A stretch of DNA of 64,000 nucleotides from Ophiodon elongatus (GCA_016806645.1 JACSYO010000197.1:10001-74000); one strand, 5' to 3'. Shown: positions 51,310-63,510, numbered from the stretch's first letter. Translations and numbers: made by a program. The notes: generated by a model from the letters alone, not told the origin.

Positions 51310-51810
51310 GAGCATCTGTGTATAAGACATATTAGGCATGATGCAACAGCCCGTGGATTATTCCATACTAATTGCAGGTAGATGCGGAGCAGCGTCTTGC
51401 CTGCGTGTGAAAAAATAACTGTAGGCCGAAATCCAAATGCAGAAGAAGAAAAAACTAATTTCAAAAGCAGTTCATGACGGCAATAACCTCCACTAAACCA
51501 ATTCATAACAGCAGCCGCCGAGGAAGGGGGTGGGGGTTGAAAGAGAGAGAGAGAAAGAAAGAAAAGAGAGAGGTACCCAGGTGAATCATATCGTTTTTGT
51601 CTGGGCTGTATACCATTTGCCAGTGTCTTATTGCAAAATTTAGGATAAGAGTTGGCAATTTCTCCTTGAAACAAAGAGAGCCAGTGTTAAGCTGAATACT
51701 AATGGGAGCCTGAGGCGTTGGAAATAACTTTGAAAAGGGCAGCGCAACTCCGTCCAAAAAAGAACAACTCTCGTAAAGGGAGGGGAGAGAGACTGAGAAA
51801 CAGAGGACTG

Positions 51811-51845
<35 letters not shown>

Positions 51846-51948
51846 ACAAAAGGGAGGTGACATTATTATGGGCTTGTCTGGTGGAACTCCCTTCTCTTCC
51901 CACACTAAGATTAGAGGAGAGTTTGTCTCATTTCTTACTTGGACATCC
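50241..51948. other. Unique stretch
   Basis: No gene recognised. CA tract at 51287-51309, A/G-rich run at 51540-51572, GT tract at 51813-51844. The last part is the target region of the Rex3 insertion. Confidence 0.5.
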
Positions 51949-53960
51949 TCCATCCATCCATTCTCATCCGCTTATCCGGGGTCGGGTCGCGGTGGCAGCA
52001 GGCCTAGCAGGCCGACACAGGCTTCCCTCTCACCCGCAACACGTTCCAGCTCGTTCTGGGGGATCCCGAGGCGTTCCCAGGCCAGCTGGGAGATATAATC
52101 CGTCCAGCGTGTCCTGGGTCTTCCCCGGGGCCTCCTACCAGTTGGGCGTGCCTGGAAAACCTCTAACGGGAGGCGTCCAGGAGGCATCCTGATCAGATGC
52201 CCGAACCACCTCAGCTGACTCCTTTCGATACGAAGGAGTAGCGCCTCAACTCCAAGTTCCCTCCTGATGTCCGAGCTCCTTACCCTATCTCTAAGGCCGA
52301 GCCCGGCCACCCTACAGAGAAAACTCATTTCGGCCGCTTGTATCCAAGACCTCGTTCTTTCGGTCACGACCCAGAGTTCGTGACCATGGGTGAGGGTCGG
52401 AACGTAGACCGCCCAGTAAATTGAGAGCTTTGTCTTCCGGCTCAGCTCCCTCTTCACCAAGACGGTCCGGTGCAGCGCCTGTTTAACTGCTGCAGCCGCA
52501 CCGATCCGTCGGTCGATCTCCCGCTCCATCTTACCCTCACTCGTGAACAAAACCTCGAGATACTTGAACTCCGTCGCTTGCGGTAGGCACTGTGTCCCCA
52601 CCCGGAGGGAGCAATCCACCGGTTTCCGGCAGAGCACCATGGCCTCAGATTTGGAGGTGCTTACCCTCATCCCGCCGCTTCACTCGGCTGCAAATCGCCC
52701 CAGTGAATGCTGGAGGTCATGGTCTGAGGAGGCCAACAGGACCACATCATCTGCGAACAGCAGAGAGGTGATCCTGAGACGCCCAAACCCGACGTTCTCC
52801 TCCTCCCCCCGGCTGTGCCTAGACATCCTGTCCATGAAAGTCACGAACAGGACCGGTGATAAAGGGCAGCCCTGGCGGAGACCAACACCTACCCGGAAAC
52901 GCGTCTGACTTATTGTCAAGAATACGAACACAGCTCCTACTGCAGTCGTACTGAGACCGGATGGCCCGTTGTAACGGGTTCGGCACCCCATACTCCCACA
53001 GCACCCCCCACAAAAACCCCCGAGGGATCCGGTCGAAGGCCTTCTCCAAGTCCACAAAACACATGTAGACTGGTTGGGCAAACTCCCAGAACCCCTCCAG
53101 TAGTCTTGCAAGGGTAAAGAGCTGGTCCACTGTTCCACGACCGGGACGGAATCCGCACTGCTCCTCTTGAATCCGAGGTTCGACAATCGGTCGGAGCCTC
53201 CTTTCCAGCACCCTGGCATACACTTTCCCCGGGAGGCTGAGTAGTGTGATACCCCGATAATTCGAGCACACTCTCCGGTCCCCCTTTTTCAAAATGGGAA
53301 CCACCACCCCGGTCTGCCAGTCCATGGGCACTGTTTCCGACCCCCATGCGACATTGAAAAGGCGTGTCAGCCAAGACTGCCCAACAACGTCCAGCGCCTT
53401 CAGCATCTCAGGGCGGATCTCATCCACCCCCGGCGCCTTGCCACCAAGGAGCTTATTGACTACCTTAGTGGCCACTGCCAAGGATATGGATGCGCCCCCG
53501 CTGGGTCAGCAGTCTCCCCCCCGCGCTGAGCACAGGCTGGGGTAAGCCCTGCTTTCCCTTCCTGAGCCGTCGGATGGTTTGCCAGAACTTCCTTGAGGCC
53601 AACCGAAAGTCCTTCTCCATGGCCTCCCCGAACTCCTCCCATGCCCGAGTTTTAGCATCCGCGACCACCGCAGCTGCAGCCCTTCTGGCCTGCCGGTACC
53701 TCTCAGCTGCTTCAGGAGACCCCTGAGCCAACAAGGCCTGAAAGGCCTCCTTCTTCAGTTTGACGGCTTCCCTCACCCCCGGTGTCCACCACCGGGTTCT
53801 CGGGTTACCGCCACGACAGGCACCGGTGACCTTCCGACCACAGCTCCCAGCGGCCGCGTCCACAATAGAGGCTTTGAACATGGTCCACTCGGATTCCATG
53901 TCCCCAGCCTCCCTTGGGATGTGTGAGAAGTTCTTCCTGTTGGACGATGAATGGTATTTG
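51949..53960 (-). mobile_element. Rex3 (RTE-clade) LINE, 5' truncated, minus strand
   Basis: The 3' end on the minus strand reads CCCCGGATAAGCGGATGAGA then ATGGATGGATGG, the short tandem tail typical of Rex3/RTE. The segment between 52853 and 53320 contains both classical Rex3 RT primer sites: GTGATAAAGGGCAGCCCTG near 52854, and ACCACCACCCCGGTCTGCCA on the plus strand at about 53301-53320. The endonuclease half is absent, as usual for 5'-truncated insertions. The left boundary lies at or before a TG tract near 53970. Confidence 0.9.
51972..53935 (-). pseudogene. Rex3 reverse transcriptase ORF remnant
   Basis: In minus-strand order: the linker region (RGGNPRTRWWTPGVREAVKL, RLASRKFWQTIRRLRKGK), GGKAPGVDEIRPEMLKAL, NYRGITLLSLPGKVYARVLE, FVDLEKAFDRIP (motif A), GVGLRQGCPLSPVLF (motif B), LLFADDVVLLASS (FADD active site, about 52733-52770) and the C-terminal domain (RIERSQLRWFGHLIRMPPGR). 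Frames change near 53480 and 52915, and a TGA ends the frame at 52680. Compared with the family, sequence between the linker and the GGKAPG motif is shortened near 53490. The enzyme would copy its RNA at a nicked target, but this copy is dead. Confidence 0.9.
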
Positions 53961-53967
53961 TCAGGAA

Positions 53968-54003
53968 GTGTGTGTGTGTTTTTTGTGTGTGTGTGTGTGT
54001 GTG
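53968..54003 (+). repeat. GT microsatellite at the Rex3 5' junction
   Basis: GT runs interrupted by one T run, directly upstream of GCGCGACC. It lies between Rex3 and the inverted-repeat element. Confidence 0.9.
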
Positions 54004-54024
54004 CGCGACCTGATCCCACGGAAA

Positions 54025-54753
54025 GGCGTATGAATAGCACAATAATTTAAAAGGACATCGTGATAGTGCATTTTAGGCGTGTCACTATACGCCGCGTTGT
54101 TACCAGTTAGGGGGCAAAAACACTTAAATAATTAAAATAAGTACATAAACTAAGTCAAATTTAAACAATGTAAGATAAGTGTAAAAACACTGTCACGGCC
54201 GGAGAAAAGGCGAAGGCAGGACCCAAGTGCAGACTCATCAGGTTTGAGCAAAATGTGACTTTAATTACTCACCACACAGGCCAGAAACACACGAAAAACT
54301 GAATCAAGGAAAACAGCCAACGAAAACAGACATACGGACAAGGAGGCACAAGACAAACAAGGCTTAAATACACAGGGAGGTGCAGGTGCAGGTGATCAGA
54401 CACAGGAGGATTCAATTAGACAATCACAATGATAAGAAGTGAAGGGACCCGGGGAAACACAAGACAGGGAACTCTTCAAAATAAGACAAGAAGTGACCAC
54501 CTACAACCCCAAACCATAACAAACACACATCACAAACATCACTGACGTACCTTCACGGTAACTCAACAACACTTGGGGACACCGGCCTCCTGGTTGCTTG
54601 TTTGACCTGCCATCCACCCTCCCTTCATCCCCCCCGCCAACCCACCTTTCTCACTTTTTAGACTTACTCACTTACCCTGAACGAAGCATTCTCAAAGGGA
54701 GAATCCCTATTGCACTCTAAATGACTTACAAATTGCCGTGTCATTCATACGCC
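54025..54753. mobile_element. Terminal-inverted-repeat (foldback/MITE-like) element split by a solo LTR
   Basis: GGCGTATGAATAGCAC at 54025-54040 faces GTGTCATTCATACGCC at 54738-54753, which is its inverse complement at 14 of 16 positions. Similarity weakens inward (AATTT, then GAGTGCA/TAGTGCA words). Removing the inserted LTR and one target duplication leaves about 393 bp. It encodes no protein. I think related ends occur in other fish genomes but cannot name the family. Confidence 0.55.
54191..54521 (-). mobile_element. Solo LTR, 331 bp, with perfect 5-bp target duplication
   Basis: The plus strand starts TGTCACGGCC and ends CCATAACA, so the element has TG...CA ends. It is flanked on both sides by AACAC (54186-54190 and 54522-54526). 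On the minus strand it reads as an LTR: TGTTATGG start, a TATTTAAG TATA-like box, ATTAAA polyadenylation-like signal, and CCGTGACA end. With no internal sequence, it is a solo LTR left by recombination between two LTRs, probably of a Ty3/gypsy-type element. Confidence 0.9.
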
Positions 54754-56921
54754 AGCGGCTGGAATGTGTCCCATACCTGTGAGGCTGAGCCCTGCCCGGT
54801 GCAGCAGCAGCAGCTGATGGTAGCATGCATGCTCTTTAAAAGCAGCCTATAATTACACCCAACCACACCAGTTTACAGTACAACAACATCCACTTCTATG
54901 TGGCCTCTTCATCCGTTTCTTTTCTCCACACACCCCTTTCTTTACTTTCTTCCTCTGTTTAGTTTGATTTCTTTCTCTCTCTCTCTCTCTCGCTCTCTCT
55001 CTTCATACAAAGAAAGCGTTGGGGTTCTCAGCCACACCCGGAGCTCCTGACAGGCTGTGGTGGAAACCAAAAACAAACAGACCAGTTTATAGATTTATTA
55101 TCTAAAAATGTAACTTCAAGTTACCTGTTCAGACAAAGCAGACATAGACAATGAAGTCATTCATTTGCAGTAGTGTTCCTTGTTAGCCCAATATTTCCTC
55201 TCCTTTTAGCTCTGTTTTGGTCTCCACCAACTCCTGAGTGAAACATCTGGCTCTTTAGCAGCTAAAGCTTCTACTTTCTGTCTGCTGTTTGGTCCTCTGT
55301 ATTGCTCATCTGATCACCGTCATTGCTTGTCTGTGGGTGGTGCGGTACATGATCCTGTCGTCGTAACAGAAACTTTACTTGACACAATGAATAATCGATT
55401 ATGTTAACAACTTCAGGAAACTGGACGTCCATGCAAAGCGTGATACAGGTATGTACAACATTTTATAAGTGGACTATTTATAGTTCAATGCCATTCATCC
55501 CCAGATATCCTCTGTCCTATGTTGAAGGGTAACTCGAGTATTTAAAAAACAGTGATGAAAACAATTTTGGAAATTGGTCAAGTGTAGAGGGAAAGCGCCG
55601 CAGACGACAGCCGCTAAAGGTAATCTCTCGGGGCAACTCCTCCCCGTCCATGTACTAAAAGCCCTAAAAGTGTTTTTTTTTGCCGCTGACAGGCTCATTG
55701 TTGTTAGTTGGAGAAAGGAGTGCCGGTGAAAGCGTAGCTGAGTGTTTAAAAGAAAGATCTTCAATGTCAAGGCTGAATATTTAGCTGATTTCGACAATTT
55801 GGGTGCGACGCAAGATTTCAGAACGAGACTTTTTTCTGAGTGTACAGACAGACTGGCTCAAGCAAAAAGGCCAAGAAAATCTTTTTATTTCGCTACAGGG
55901 TCCTTTCCATTACGTTGTCAGACACTTATCGTAACAATCTGAGCCTTGTCAGCTGCACCAACAGCACTTTTAGTGGACATACGTTGACGGAGCGGAGTTG
56001 CCATCGAGCGATTACATTACGGCCCGTTAGCGTCTGTAGGGTGTCCCCTCACTACTGGACCAGTTTCCCTGTTAGTCACTTAGACACAAAAAATGTGGGA
56101 AAAATACCAGTCACCCTTTAAACAGCGACCATCTATGATGGCGGCTGGGTAGTTTCACTCTCTCCATTGAAACGGATGAGCAGGCTTGCTAACTAGCTTA
56201 ACTAAACACATGGAGAGTGAGCTAGCTAGCTGATATAGTTACCTAGTGTCAGCTAGTCGTAGTATAGTTGTAGAGTAGTTTTATAAATATGAGCTCTCTG
56301 CTGTCTTACCTCTTCAGCCTGTCAGAAGCACTTAACAAAAAAAAGTGGTTCTTCGAGGTTCAAAACCTTTTTAAAAAATGTTTCCAAAAATATAGGTGCT
56401 GCTTTTTGCCCTTTTTAATTTCTGTGTTGCCTGTGTTGATCTTACTGCCATATTTTAAACTGCAGTTTGTGCTAACTGCTGCAGTCCACTGTGAAGAGCC
56501 CGAGTGCAGTCCTGTCTGTTTCTCCCCCTTCTATCTATACAACCTATCGTAGTGTCTCACAATGCGCAGCTTCGAAAAAGCTCGAGGAACTAATTTGGTT
56601 AATAGACAACATTTCACGAGGAATCATCTGGCAACCTGCACATTGAGGCACACATTCTGTGCTGCAATGCAGCAGATCTCCTTTTGGATCAGCAGCCTCG
56701 AGGCTGAGAAAGCTGCCATGTGACTGTAGGATGCTAGTTTTGAAATTAGTTGGAAAAACCTCGGCAGAAAATGACACACTGTTCACCGTGCTTCCCTAAA
56801 AACATAATTTTACAAAAATCCACCTACTGCCTTTGTGGTAGAGGTCGTGTGTTACAGAGACCAGAGGAAACTCTTATGTGTATAAATGTTTATGAATGAA
56901 CCATTCCCAAAGACTCGATAT
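54754..56921. other. Unique stretch
   Basis: CT tract at about 54974-55003. A moderately AT-rich segment at 55690-56290 looks repeat-like (GGCTGGGTAGTTTC, GCTAGCTAGC words), but no second copy lies in the window. Frames at 55742 and 56289 have no recognisable domain. Confidence 0.4.
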
Positions 56922-57193
56922 AAGAAGTGGACGTAGTCATGGTGACGTCATCCGTTAGTTTGTGGACCGATGTTATGAAGTCTTGAGTTCAGTGATTTCG
57001 CCGTCGGCATCTTGGAATACTGCCGCCGCCATGTTTTCTTTTGGAACTGAAGACCGGGAGTGAACATATGTGGACTGCAGACGAGTGATGTAGAGACGCC
57101 GTATACGTCTCTGGTGTCGACCTGTCAATCACAGTAAGCTTCTAGTTTGACTCTAAATGGACCATAATTTACGAAATGAACATCATGCTGATC
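56922..57193 (+). repeat. RE1 interspersed repeat, copy H (no 73-bp unit)
   Basis: The 5' block (TATAAGAAGTGGACGTAGTC, GATTTCGCCGTCGGCATC) and a shortened middle block, which lost the GCCCCGCCC part. It ends at GAACATCATGCTG without tandem units, so it carries no CTCF-like motif. Confidence 0.8.
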
Positions 57194-57731
57194 GATCCCA
57201 ACTCCATTCAGAAAACAAGCATTTTAAAAGTCGTTTGCCTGTCGTCTTGCGGACCGACCTGACAAAGAATACATTCTGAATCTTTTACAAATCATTATGT
57301 AGTTTTCATGGCCTCCTTTTGATCCGTTTTCTTGCAATTAAATCACAGCAAAATCTGTTTATTTTGGGTTCACCTGCTGTAGTCAACTGTTTCTTTTCAC
57401 CGTATCTTCCACGACATGTACAAAGCAGCTATAGAGGCTATTTCAGGCGTGGTTGATGAAATATTGTTGGTAACTACATGGAGCAAAGCCCACCTTCCTC
57501 TTTTTTATTCTCTTAACTGCTGCTGTGGAGCTGCTCCGTGGCAAACAAAAGGCAACTTTTGTTTGGAGTCAGCAGAAGGGGAATGTAAAGCAGGATTATG
57601 CTGCTCAGTCGGCGTTCCCTGGATCGATAACGTTTTTACAACGTTAGAAAACGACTGTCTGCGGCAGGAGATGCGGCTGGACGTGAACCAATCAAATATC
57701 ACGCGCTGTCACCTACTGATCTGATGGACGG
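57194..57731. other. Unique stretch
   Basis: A 102-codon plus frame at 57416-57724 is open but matches no family I know and has no splice context. Nothing else is seen. Confidence 0.45.
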
Positions 57732-57732
57732 A

Positions 57733-57811
<79 letters not shown>

Positions 57812-57912
57812 CAGAGTGTAGAAACCGGCTGTGGCATGTATGACAAATGAGTTTTAGCACTAGAGGTTCACCATGTGATACAAAAACACGGCAATACTGT
57901 GTTATATCTGCC

Positions 57913-57965
<53 letters not shown>
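57732..57965 (+). repeat. Two CA microsatellites
   Basis: CA runs at about 57733-57810 and 57917-57965. Confidence 0.96.
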
Positions 57966-57967
<2 letters not shown>

Positions 57968-58164
57968 GTCATTGCAGACCCCCCGGGGTCCAACGAAAGT
58001 AGCTTTTCATTTGCATACCACACACACATTTTTAGCATCCCTAGTGTCTGTCGGGCCGTCCTAGGTGGTGAGGAGGAGAGGGAGAGTGACATTGAGTGGT
58101 GTCTGTGACTCTCTCTCTCTCTTTCTATGGCAATGTGACAGTGGAGGATGCAGATGGAAACGTG

Positions 58165-58165
<1 letters not shown>

Positions 58166-58260
<95 letters not shown>

Positions 58261-58367
58261 TTGGCTGGCTGACTGACTGACTGACTGACTGCTGACTGTT
58301 CTGCGAGGCCTCCCAGTCTGGGTACCCAGAGGTGTCAGACAGTTATAATTATCACTCTGCTTCCATG

Positions 58368-58454
<87 letters not shown>

Positions 58455-58457
58455 ACA
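58166..58457 (+). repeat. Two CA microsatellites with a CTGA tract between
   Basis: A CA run of about 92 bp (58166-58258), then a CTGA run (58268-58290), then a CA run of about 88 bp (58369-58457). Confidence 0.97.
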
Positions 58458-59609
58458 ATTGGAATGGCATCCAGTTAGAATGTAGGTCTGTGCACCAGTT
58501 TGAAGTAAATAAAAAAAGAAGAGAAGCACCCTGCTGAAAGGCTTGTTTTCCCTCGTTGGCGTAAAAGGATGTCAGTTTCCAGCTTTCCTAATTTTCATCT
58601 TCTGTTATCACATTTTTGGGGCCATAAATAATTCATACGTAATGTTCCAGTATGAGGCTGTTAGTTTTATACTCCATCCATAAAAAAAATCCACTGTTAG
58701 GACTGCGGCGAGTGAACCAGGAAAAAAATTATAATTTAGCATATTCATGGAGAGAAGACATTCATGTGGCAAGTGAATGACAGTCCAACCATAATTTAGT
58801 GAAGGTGTAAAACACTTATCCATATTTTAAATACATGCAAAATGAAAGACATTCTTTAAAGAGCATTCATTGAGCGAATTATCAAATTATCTAAGTGAAA
58901 AGCCTCATTCGTTTTGAATTGCTCAGTATGTATATAAAGACATTTTTAGTCATTTTAAGAACAAAATGTATCGATACAAAGAGATATTTTCTGCCAATGA
59001 TAATGATGCGTGTGCACCTGAGCATCGAGCAAATGACAATAATAAATCATTTGAAAGACAAAATGTGTCCTTCAGCTGCATGTTGAATCCATCAAGCTAA
59101 ATGACTTCTATCGTCATCATCATGTCGACAAGAGTGACATTTCTTTAGTCGTCGGTGCAAAAGACTTTATCCTCCACTTCATCAGCTGAAAAGGTTTGAA
59201 AAATGTAGAAAAACAAACAACAGCAGCGTGTCGCGCCAGAGATTATGAAGATGTGTCATTATGAAAATAAGAAAAGCTCCTGCACAATGAGGCCTCAGTG
59301 TGAACCGGCTGCCCGAGCGGAGGGAGAGAGAGAGAGACATTTATGTCTCCGGAGGACTCGTCAGAGTGGGCAAGCAACACTTTCCCGTCATATTACAGGC
59401 GATGCAAACAAACAATAATGCATGTAAATGTATGGAGTGATTCACTGTCGGGACTCATTTCAACATAATGGTTTGTTTAATGACTAGACTAGACCCCGAA
59501 GATACTTCTCTTTCAGTGTTTAGTGTCCATTTGAAGGCCGACGCATGCTAAGCTAATTTACCAATATAAACTGACCTAACTGCATGGCAACAGCAGCTAC
59601 ACAGTAAGC
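58458..59609. other. Unique AT-rich stretch
   Basis: No gene or repeat recognised. It is dense in ATTCAT and TAATTT words and could include conserved non-coding sequence, but this is an impression only. Confidence 0.4.
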
Positions 59610-59900
59610 AGTACGTTTTTCCTAAACCTAACAAAGTAGTTTTGTTGCCTAAACCTAACTAAATACTTTACAAAGTTTTCAGAAACTTAACTAAGTACTT
59701 TTTTTGCCGGAACCTAGCTAAGTATTTCTCAATCTATTCCTAAACTTGCTCAGTATTTCACAATCCATTCCTGAACCTAGTTAAGTATTTCACAATCCAT
59801 TCCTGAACCTAGCTAAATAGTGTTGTTGCCTAACCTTAACTAGGTTTCCTGTGAGGAAGGAAGTCTATTTTGAAAAGATCGTATGCATGTTACTGGCTTT
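59610..59900 (+). repeat. CCTAAACCTAAC-type dispersed repeat with internal tandem units
   Basis: Repeated units of about 37-45 bp with CCTAAACCTAAC, TAAGTATTTCACAATCCATT and CCTGAACCTAG. It ends in GAAGTCTATTTTGAAAAGAT, matching the shorter copy at 42826. Non-coding. Confidence 0.65.
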
Positions 59901-60019
59901 CGTAGGAAAACGCACACAAAATAAGGGAAAGACTTTTCGTCAGATATATGAACCAAACCGAGGATACGTTGTCCCGTTAGCACCGTGACCATGATGAACA
60001 CACTCAACAACATCACGAG

Positions 60020-60285
60020 TGTTTGCATCAGCACAGCAGAACGTCTCTACATCTTCCGCCGCCAACTAAAAACACCTCTCTTCCGACTATACCCGGAATA
60101 AAAGAAGTATCACTTCAGTAGAACTTATATGTCTCTTACTTATAAACTTTGTAGTTTGGCTTTCTGGAGGAATTGTACTTTCTTGCTTCTTGTTGTTCTG
60201 GTTTGAACTCTCATGATTGAATCACTTATTGTAAGTCACTTTGGACAAAAAAAGCATCTGCTAAATGTAATGTAATGTAGTCACC
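60020..60285 (+). repeat. LINE 3'-end fragment with SINE/LINE-type tail
   Basis: Has CTAAAAACACCTCTCTTCCG, resembling the last codons of L2/Rex1-type LINE proteins. It ends in TTGTAAGTCACTTTGGA, GCATCTGCTAAATGTAATG and a TAATG tail, the 3' tail pattern shared by fish L2-type LINEs and their SINE partners. An inverted partial copy lies at 40741-40850. No active-site region is present. Confidence 0.7.
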
Positions 60286-61482
60286 ATGAAAAAGTCCTCG
60301 TTTGAGGAAGGTAGGGAGTCAGTTGATTATGGATGCTTATCCTGAGTGGACTGGGGATGCCACCATCACCAGAACAATAAGAGCATGTGTGTGTTCTGGT
60401 TTGTTCCTTCTAGTTCCTGGTAGTAAAGTTTCTCTGACGCCGTATGTCGATTTCATATTCATAGAGAATGGGTCTGTGGATTTTGTAACCCATTTCTTAC
60501 AGAGCAGTCATGTTGAGAAGGAATTGTTTCACAGCCAGTGTGGAGAGGAGGAATGATGCATGCACTCATGCCACCACTAAACACCAACCTTAACCTCTCC
60601 CTTATTTCAAATGGGTGTAGAGTATATAGCCAACTATAAAGCAAAGGATCTCGATCTGTCTGTGTGTCCTTGGCATATCTCAGGAAGCATAGATCTGATT
60701 GACTTCACACTCAGGTGGATGTGTTGTTGACCCGAGGACGTGCAGTGACCAGGTTGGTGCAATTTGAACACGGGACACGTTATTTTTTGATAAACTGAGA
60801 AGACCTAAAAACAAGCTGTGGTCTGTGCAGCAGACTGAGTCCAGCACGAGGTCCGCAGCGGGCCTTTACTGCGGTTCATGTTGACTGCTGGATGCTAACG
60901 TTACAACCCAACTACTCACTTCTCTGGAGTCCACCAGCGGCCCAGCAGTTCTTGAGAACACTTAATTCCAAATGCGCTCTGATCATTTCAGTAGCTAACG
61001 ACGAGCACTTTCCTCTAACATGGAAATTGGAAAACTAGGATAAGTATCTTTGTACTCTATATGTTCGCAGCATTATTTTCAATATCTTCAGGCCTCCCAC
61101 ATTTGATATTTTTCTTATTCTAATCTACAGTAGAGTATATTACATTCCCAGATGTCTAAATAACCCAATATCCTCGTTTTATGTATGTTTCTTCTTCACA
61201 GGACCAGACAAAGTATCTCTGTACCTGTAACCTTGGATGATGAGTTAAACCTGAACCACACATCCACTGATGATGTAGCTGTGTGTTTGTGTGTGTGTGC
61301 ATGCACACAACCAACCACCCACCCATCTCTTACAGTAGACAAATGTGTGTATGAATGGCGGGGGTTTTAAATGGAAAACGCCGGACCACCCAGGACTTTC
61401 AGTGTCGCCCCTGCCGCCCTCCATGGCTGACAGATGAAGGCTATTCACATCAAGCCTTTAACACCTTCAGTTCCCCCTCGAC
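60286..61482. other. Unique stretch
   Basis: No gene, RNA gene or repeat recognised. Confidence 0.5.
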
Positions 61483-61501
61483 ACCACACACACACACACA
61501 C

Positions 61502-61537
<36 letters not shown>

Positions 61538-61723
61538 TCAATAGTCAATACAAGCTCCGCACAATCCCCTAAGACAAATGGACAGACTTCAAACACGTAC
61601 ATACACAACCTCCGAAAGACGGAGTGGGAGGGCGGCTGAGAGAGAAGAGAAAGACAGTCGGTGGTTTACCAGAGAGAGAGAGAGAGATATAACTCCAGCT
61701 CTCTCTCTCTCTCTCTCTCTCTC
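61483..61723 (+). repeat. CA, GA and CT microsatellites
   Basis: CA at 61483-61531, GA at about 61671-61687 and CT at about 61699-61722. The GA and CT runs are inverted relative to each other. Confidence 0.95.
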
Positions 61724-62017
61724 CTCTCATCCATGGGGTTGGAGGGTATGAAAGGCGTGGGGCGCTGTCAAATAGCCCCCCGCTTTTAATGGCCCAGCTG
61801 CACCATTACCTAGCACACACACTGGGCCCAAATAGACTGAGGGAGGAGGAGGAGGAGGATAGAGAAGTCTATCAAACTAAGTATGAGGAGAGGAGGGGGG
61901 CACTCATCATTACCTAGCATACACTCCAAGAATCGGAGGAACTAAAAGAAAGGGGGGGGTGAGAGGGGACAGACAAGCAGCTAACTATAGGACAAGGCGT
62001 GTTAGTAAACTACACAG
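61724..62017. other. Unique stretch with a small GGA run
   Basis: A GGA run lies at 61841-61859. The word CATTACCTAGCA(T/C)ACACTC/AC occurs twice (about 61804 and 61911). No gene is seen. Confidence 0.5.
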
Positions 62018-62028
62018 ACACACACACA

Positions 62029-62097
<69 letters not shown>

Positions 62098-62228
62098 CAG
62101 CTCTCTCTCATGAACAGTGATGTAAGGCCTTTGTCAGGTGTGTGTGTGTGTGTAGGTGTGTGTGTGTGTGTGTGTAGGTGTGTGTGTGCATGCGTGCGTG
62201 CGTGTGCGTGCGTGCGTGCGTGTGTCAG
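62018..62228 (+). repeat. CA and GT/GCGT microsatellites, inverted pair
   Basis: A CACG/CA tract (62018-62096) is followed about 40 bp later by a GT tract with GTAGGT interruptions and GCGT units (62139-62228). The two are near inverse complements. Confidence 0.96.
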
Positions 62229-62235
62229 TGTGTGA

Positions 62236-62770
62236 AATATCTCGACTATTGGATGGATTGTCATGTCATTTTGTGTGAACACTTATGGTCCCAAGAGGAT
62301 GAACCCTACTGGCTGTGTTGATCCTCTGACTTTACCTTTTGTGCCACCATGAGGTTGACTTTTATGGATTTCATTAAATATCTCCACGACTATTAGATGA
62401 TCGCAATGTAGTTTTGTTTCCACACTTGTGGTCCCCAGAGGATGAACCCTACTGCCTTTGTTGATCCCCTGCCTTCTCCTGCATTGTTGCCAGCAGGTTG
62501 ACATTTGTGGGTTTTAGTGAAATGTATTGGATGGATTGCCATGAAATTCGGTACAAACAACCATGTTCTCCTCAGGATGGATTTGCATTGACTTTGCTGA
62601 CGTCTTACTTCGTGCCATCATCTGATCTCAACTTTGATTTGCTTGTTGTTTGTGAGCAAATAACTAATGACATTACCACCAGCCTCTCGACACACTCTAC
62701 GTTGTGTTTAGTGCTAACTAGCTCATGCTAACATGCTAATCTAAGGCGGTGAGCGTGGTAAATAAGAAAC
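62236..62770 (+). repeat. Teleost dispersed repeat with internal tandem monomers
   Basis: At least three diverged monomers of about 130 bp, each with ATTGGATGGATTG(T/C)CATG or a decayed equivalent, GAGGATGAACCCTACTG and a CAGGTTGAC/GAGGTTGAC word. A 3' part follows with TTGTGTTTAGTGCTAACTAG and CATGCTAACATGCTAAT. I recognise this structure as a very common fish repeat of unknown class. Short frames are not genes. Confidence 0.75.
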
Positions 62771-63454
62771 ATGCGTTTCGCCTCACAGAGGTTTCTCACA
62801 AGCCTTCCAGATTTCAAAGGGCATCAAATTCAGATTTTACAAAAAATATATATTTACTCTTAATAGGTAACAAAAGGATCATGTAGAAAACGTCCACAGA
62901 TATGAAATCTACATCATGACAACCAACTTCTCAAACGTGAACCAATGGGTGAAAACTCAGATCTCTTCTATTTGTCAATAATAATGGTGAAACCATACTA
63001 ATTTGTAAATCCATCATCATTTGAGCTCAACATATCCCTCTTTTGAATAAAATTCATATTGTTTCCGAAGCGTTGGACCGTCGTCATGAGATGTTTTTTC
63101 TCGTTTTCTGAGAATGACACCGTCACGATCGCACTCACAGACTCAAGGAGAAAAATGAACTATGCCAATGTTTCAAGGCTGTTTGTTATTAATGCGTAAC
63201 TACTGCAGGTCCAGAACCAGAAAGTACTCCATCGTAGTGAACTTGGCTGCACGCTGATGCGTGCATTAAACATGCATCGTTGTGTGGTGAAAGGAATGTT
63301 ATGACTAACAAGACAGTGGCTTGTTCATCACCTCCTCTCTGGCAGGAATGTCAATAGCGGCCGACACCTACGGGCTGCGCGCCCTGCTGCTCCCATCCTA
63401 TTTCATGCTCGCACTTTACGTCCAAGAATCCCCACTCTTCTCTCCGTTTTCCAT

Positions 63455-63457
<3 letters not shown>
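62771..63457. other. Unique stretch
   Basis: Near 63333 the sequence CCTCCTCTCTGGCAG resembles a splice acceptor. The frame after it (MSIAADTYGLRALLLP) is short and matches nothing I know. No gene is called. Confidence 0.4.

Positions 63458-63507
<50 letters not shown>
63458..63507 (+). repeat. CT microsatellite
   Basis: A pure CT tract of about 48 bp. Confidence 0.96.

Positions 63508-63510
<3 letters not shown>

Noticed and set aside
51941..54058. GGACATC at 51941 and about 54053 as a Rex3 target duplication
   Set aside because: Only 7 bp, and the right copy lies inside the inverted-repeat element rather than at the Rex3 edge.
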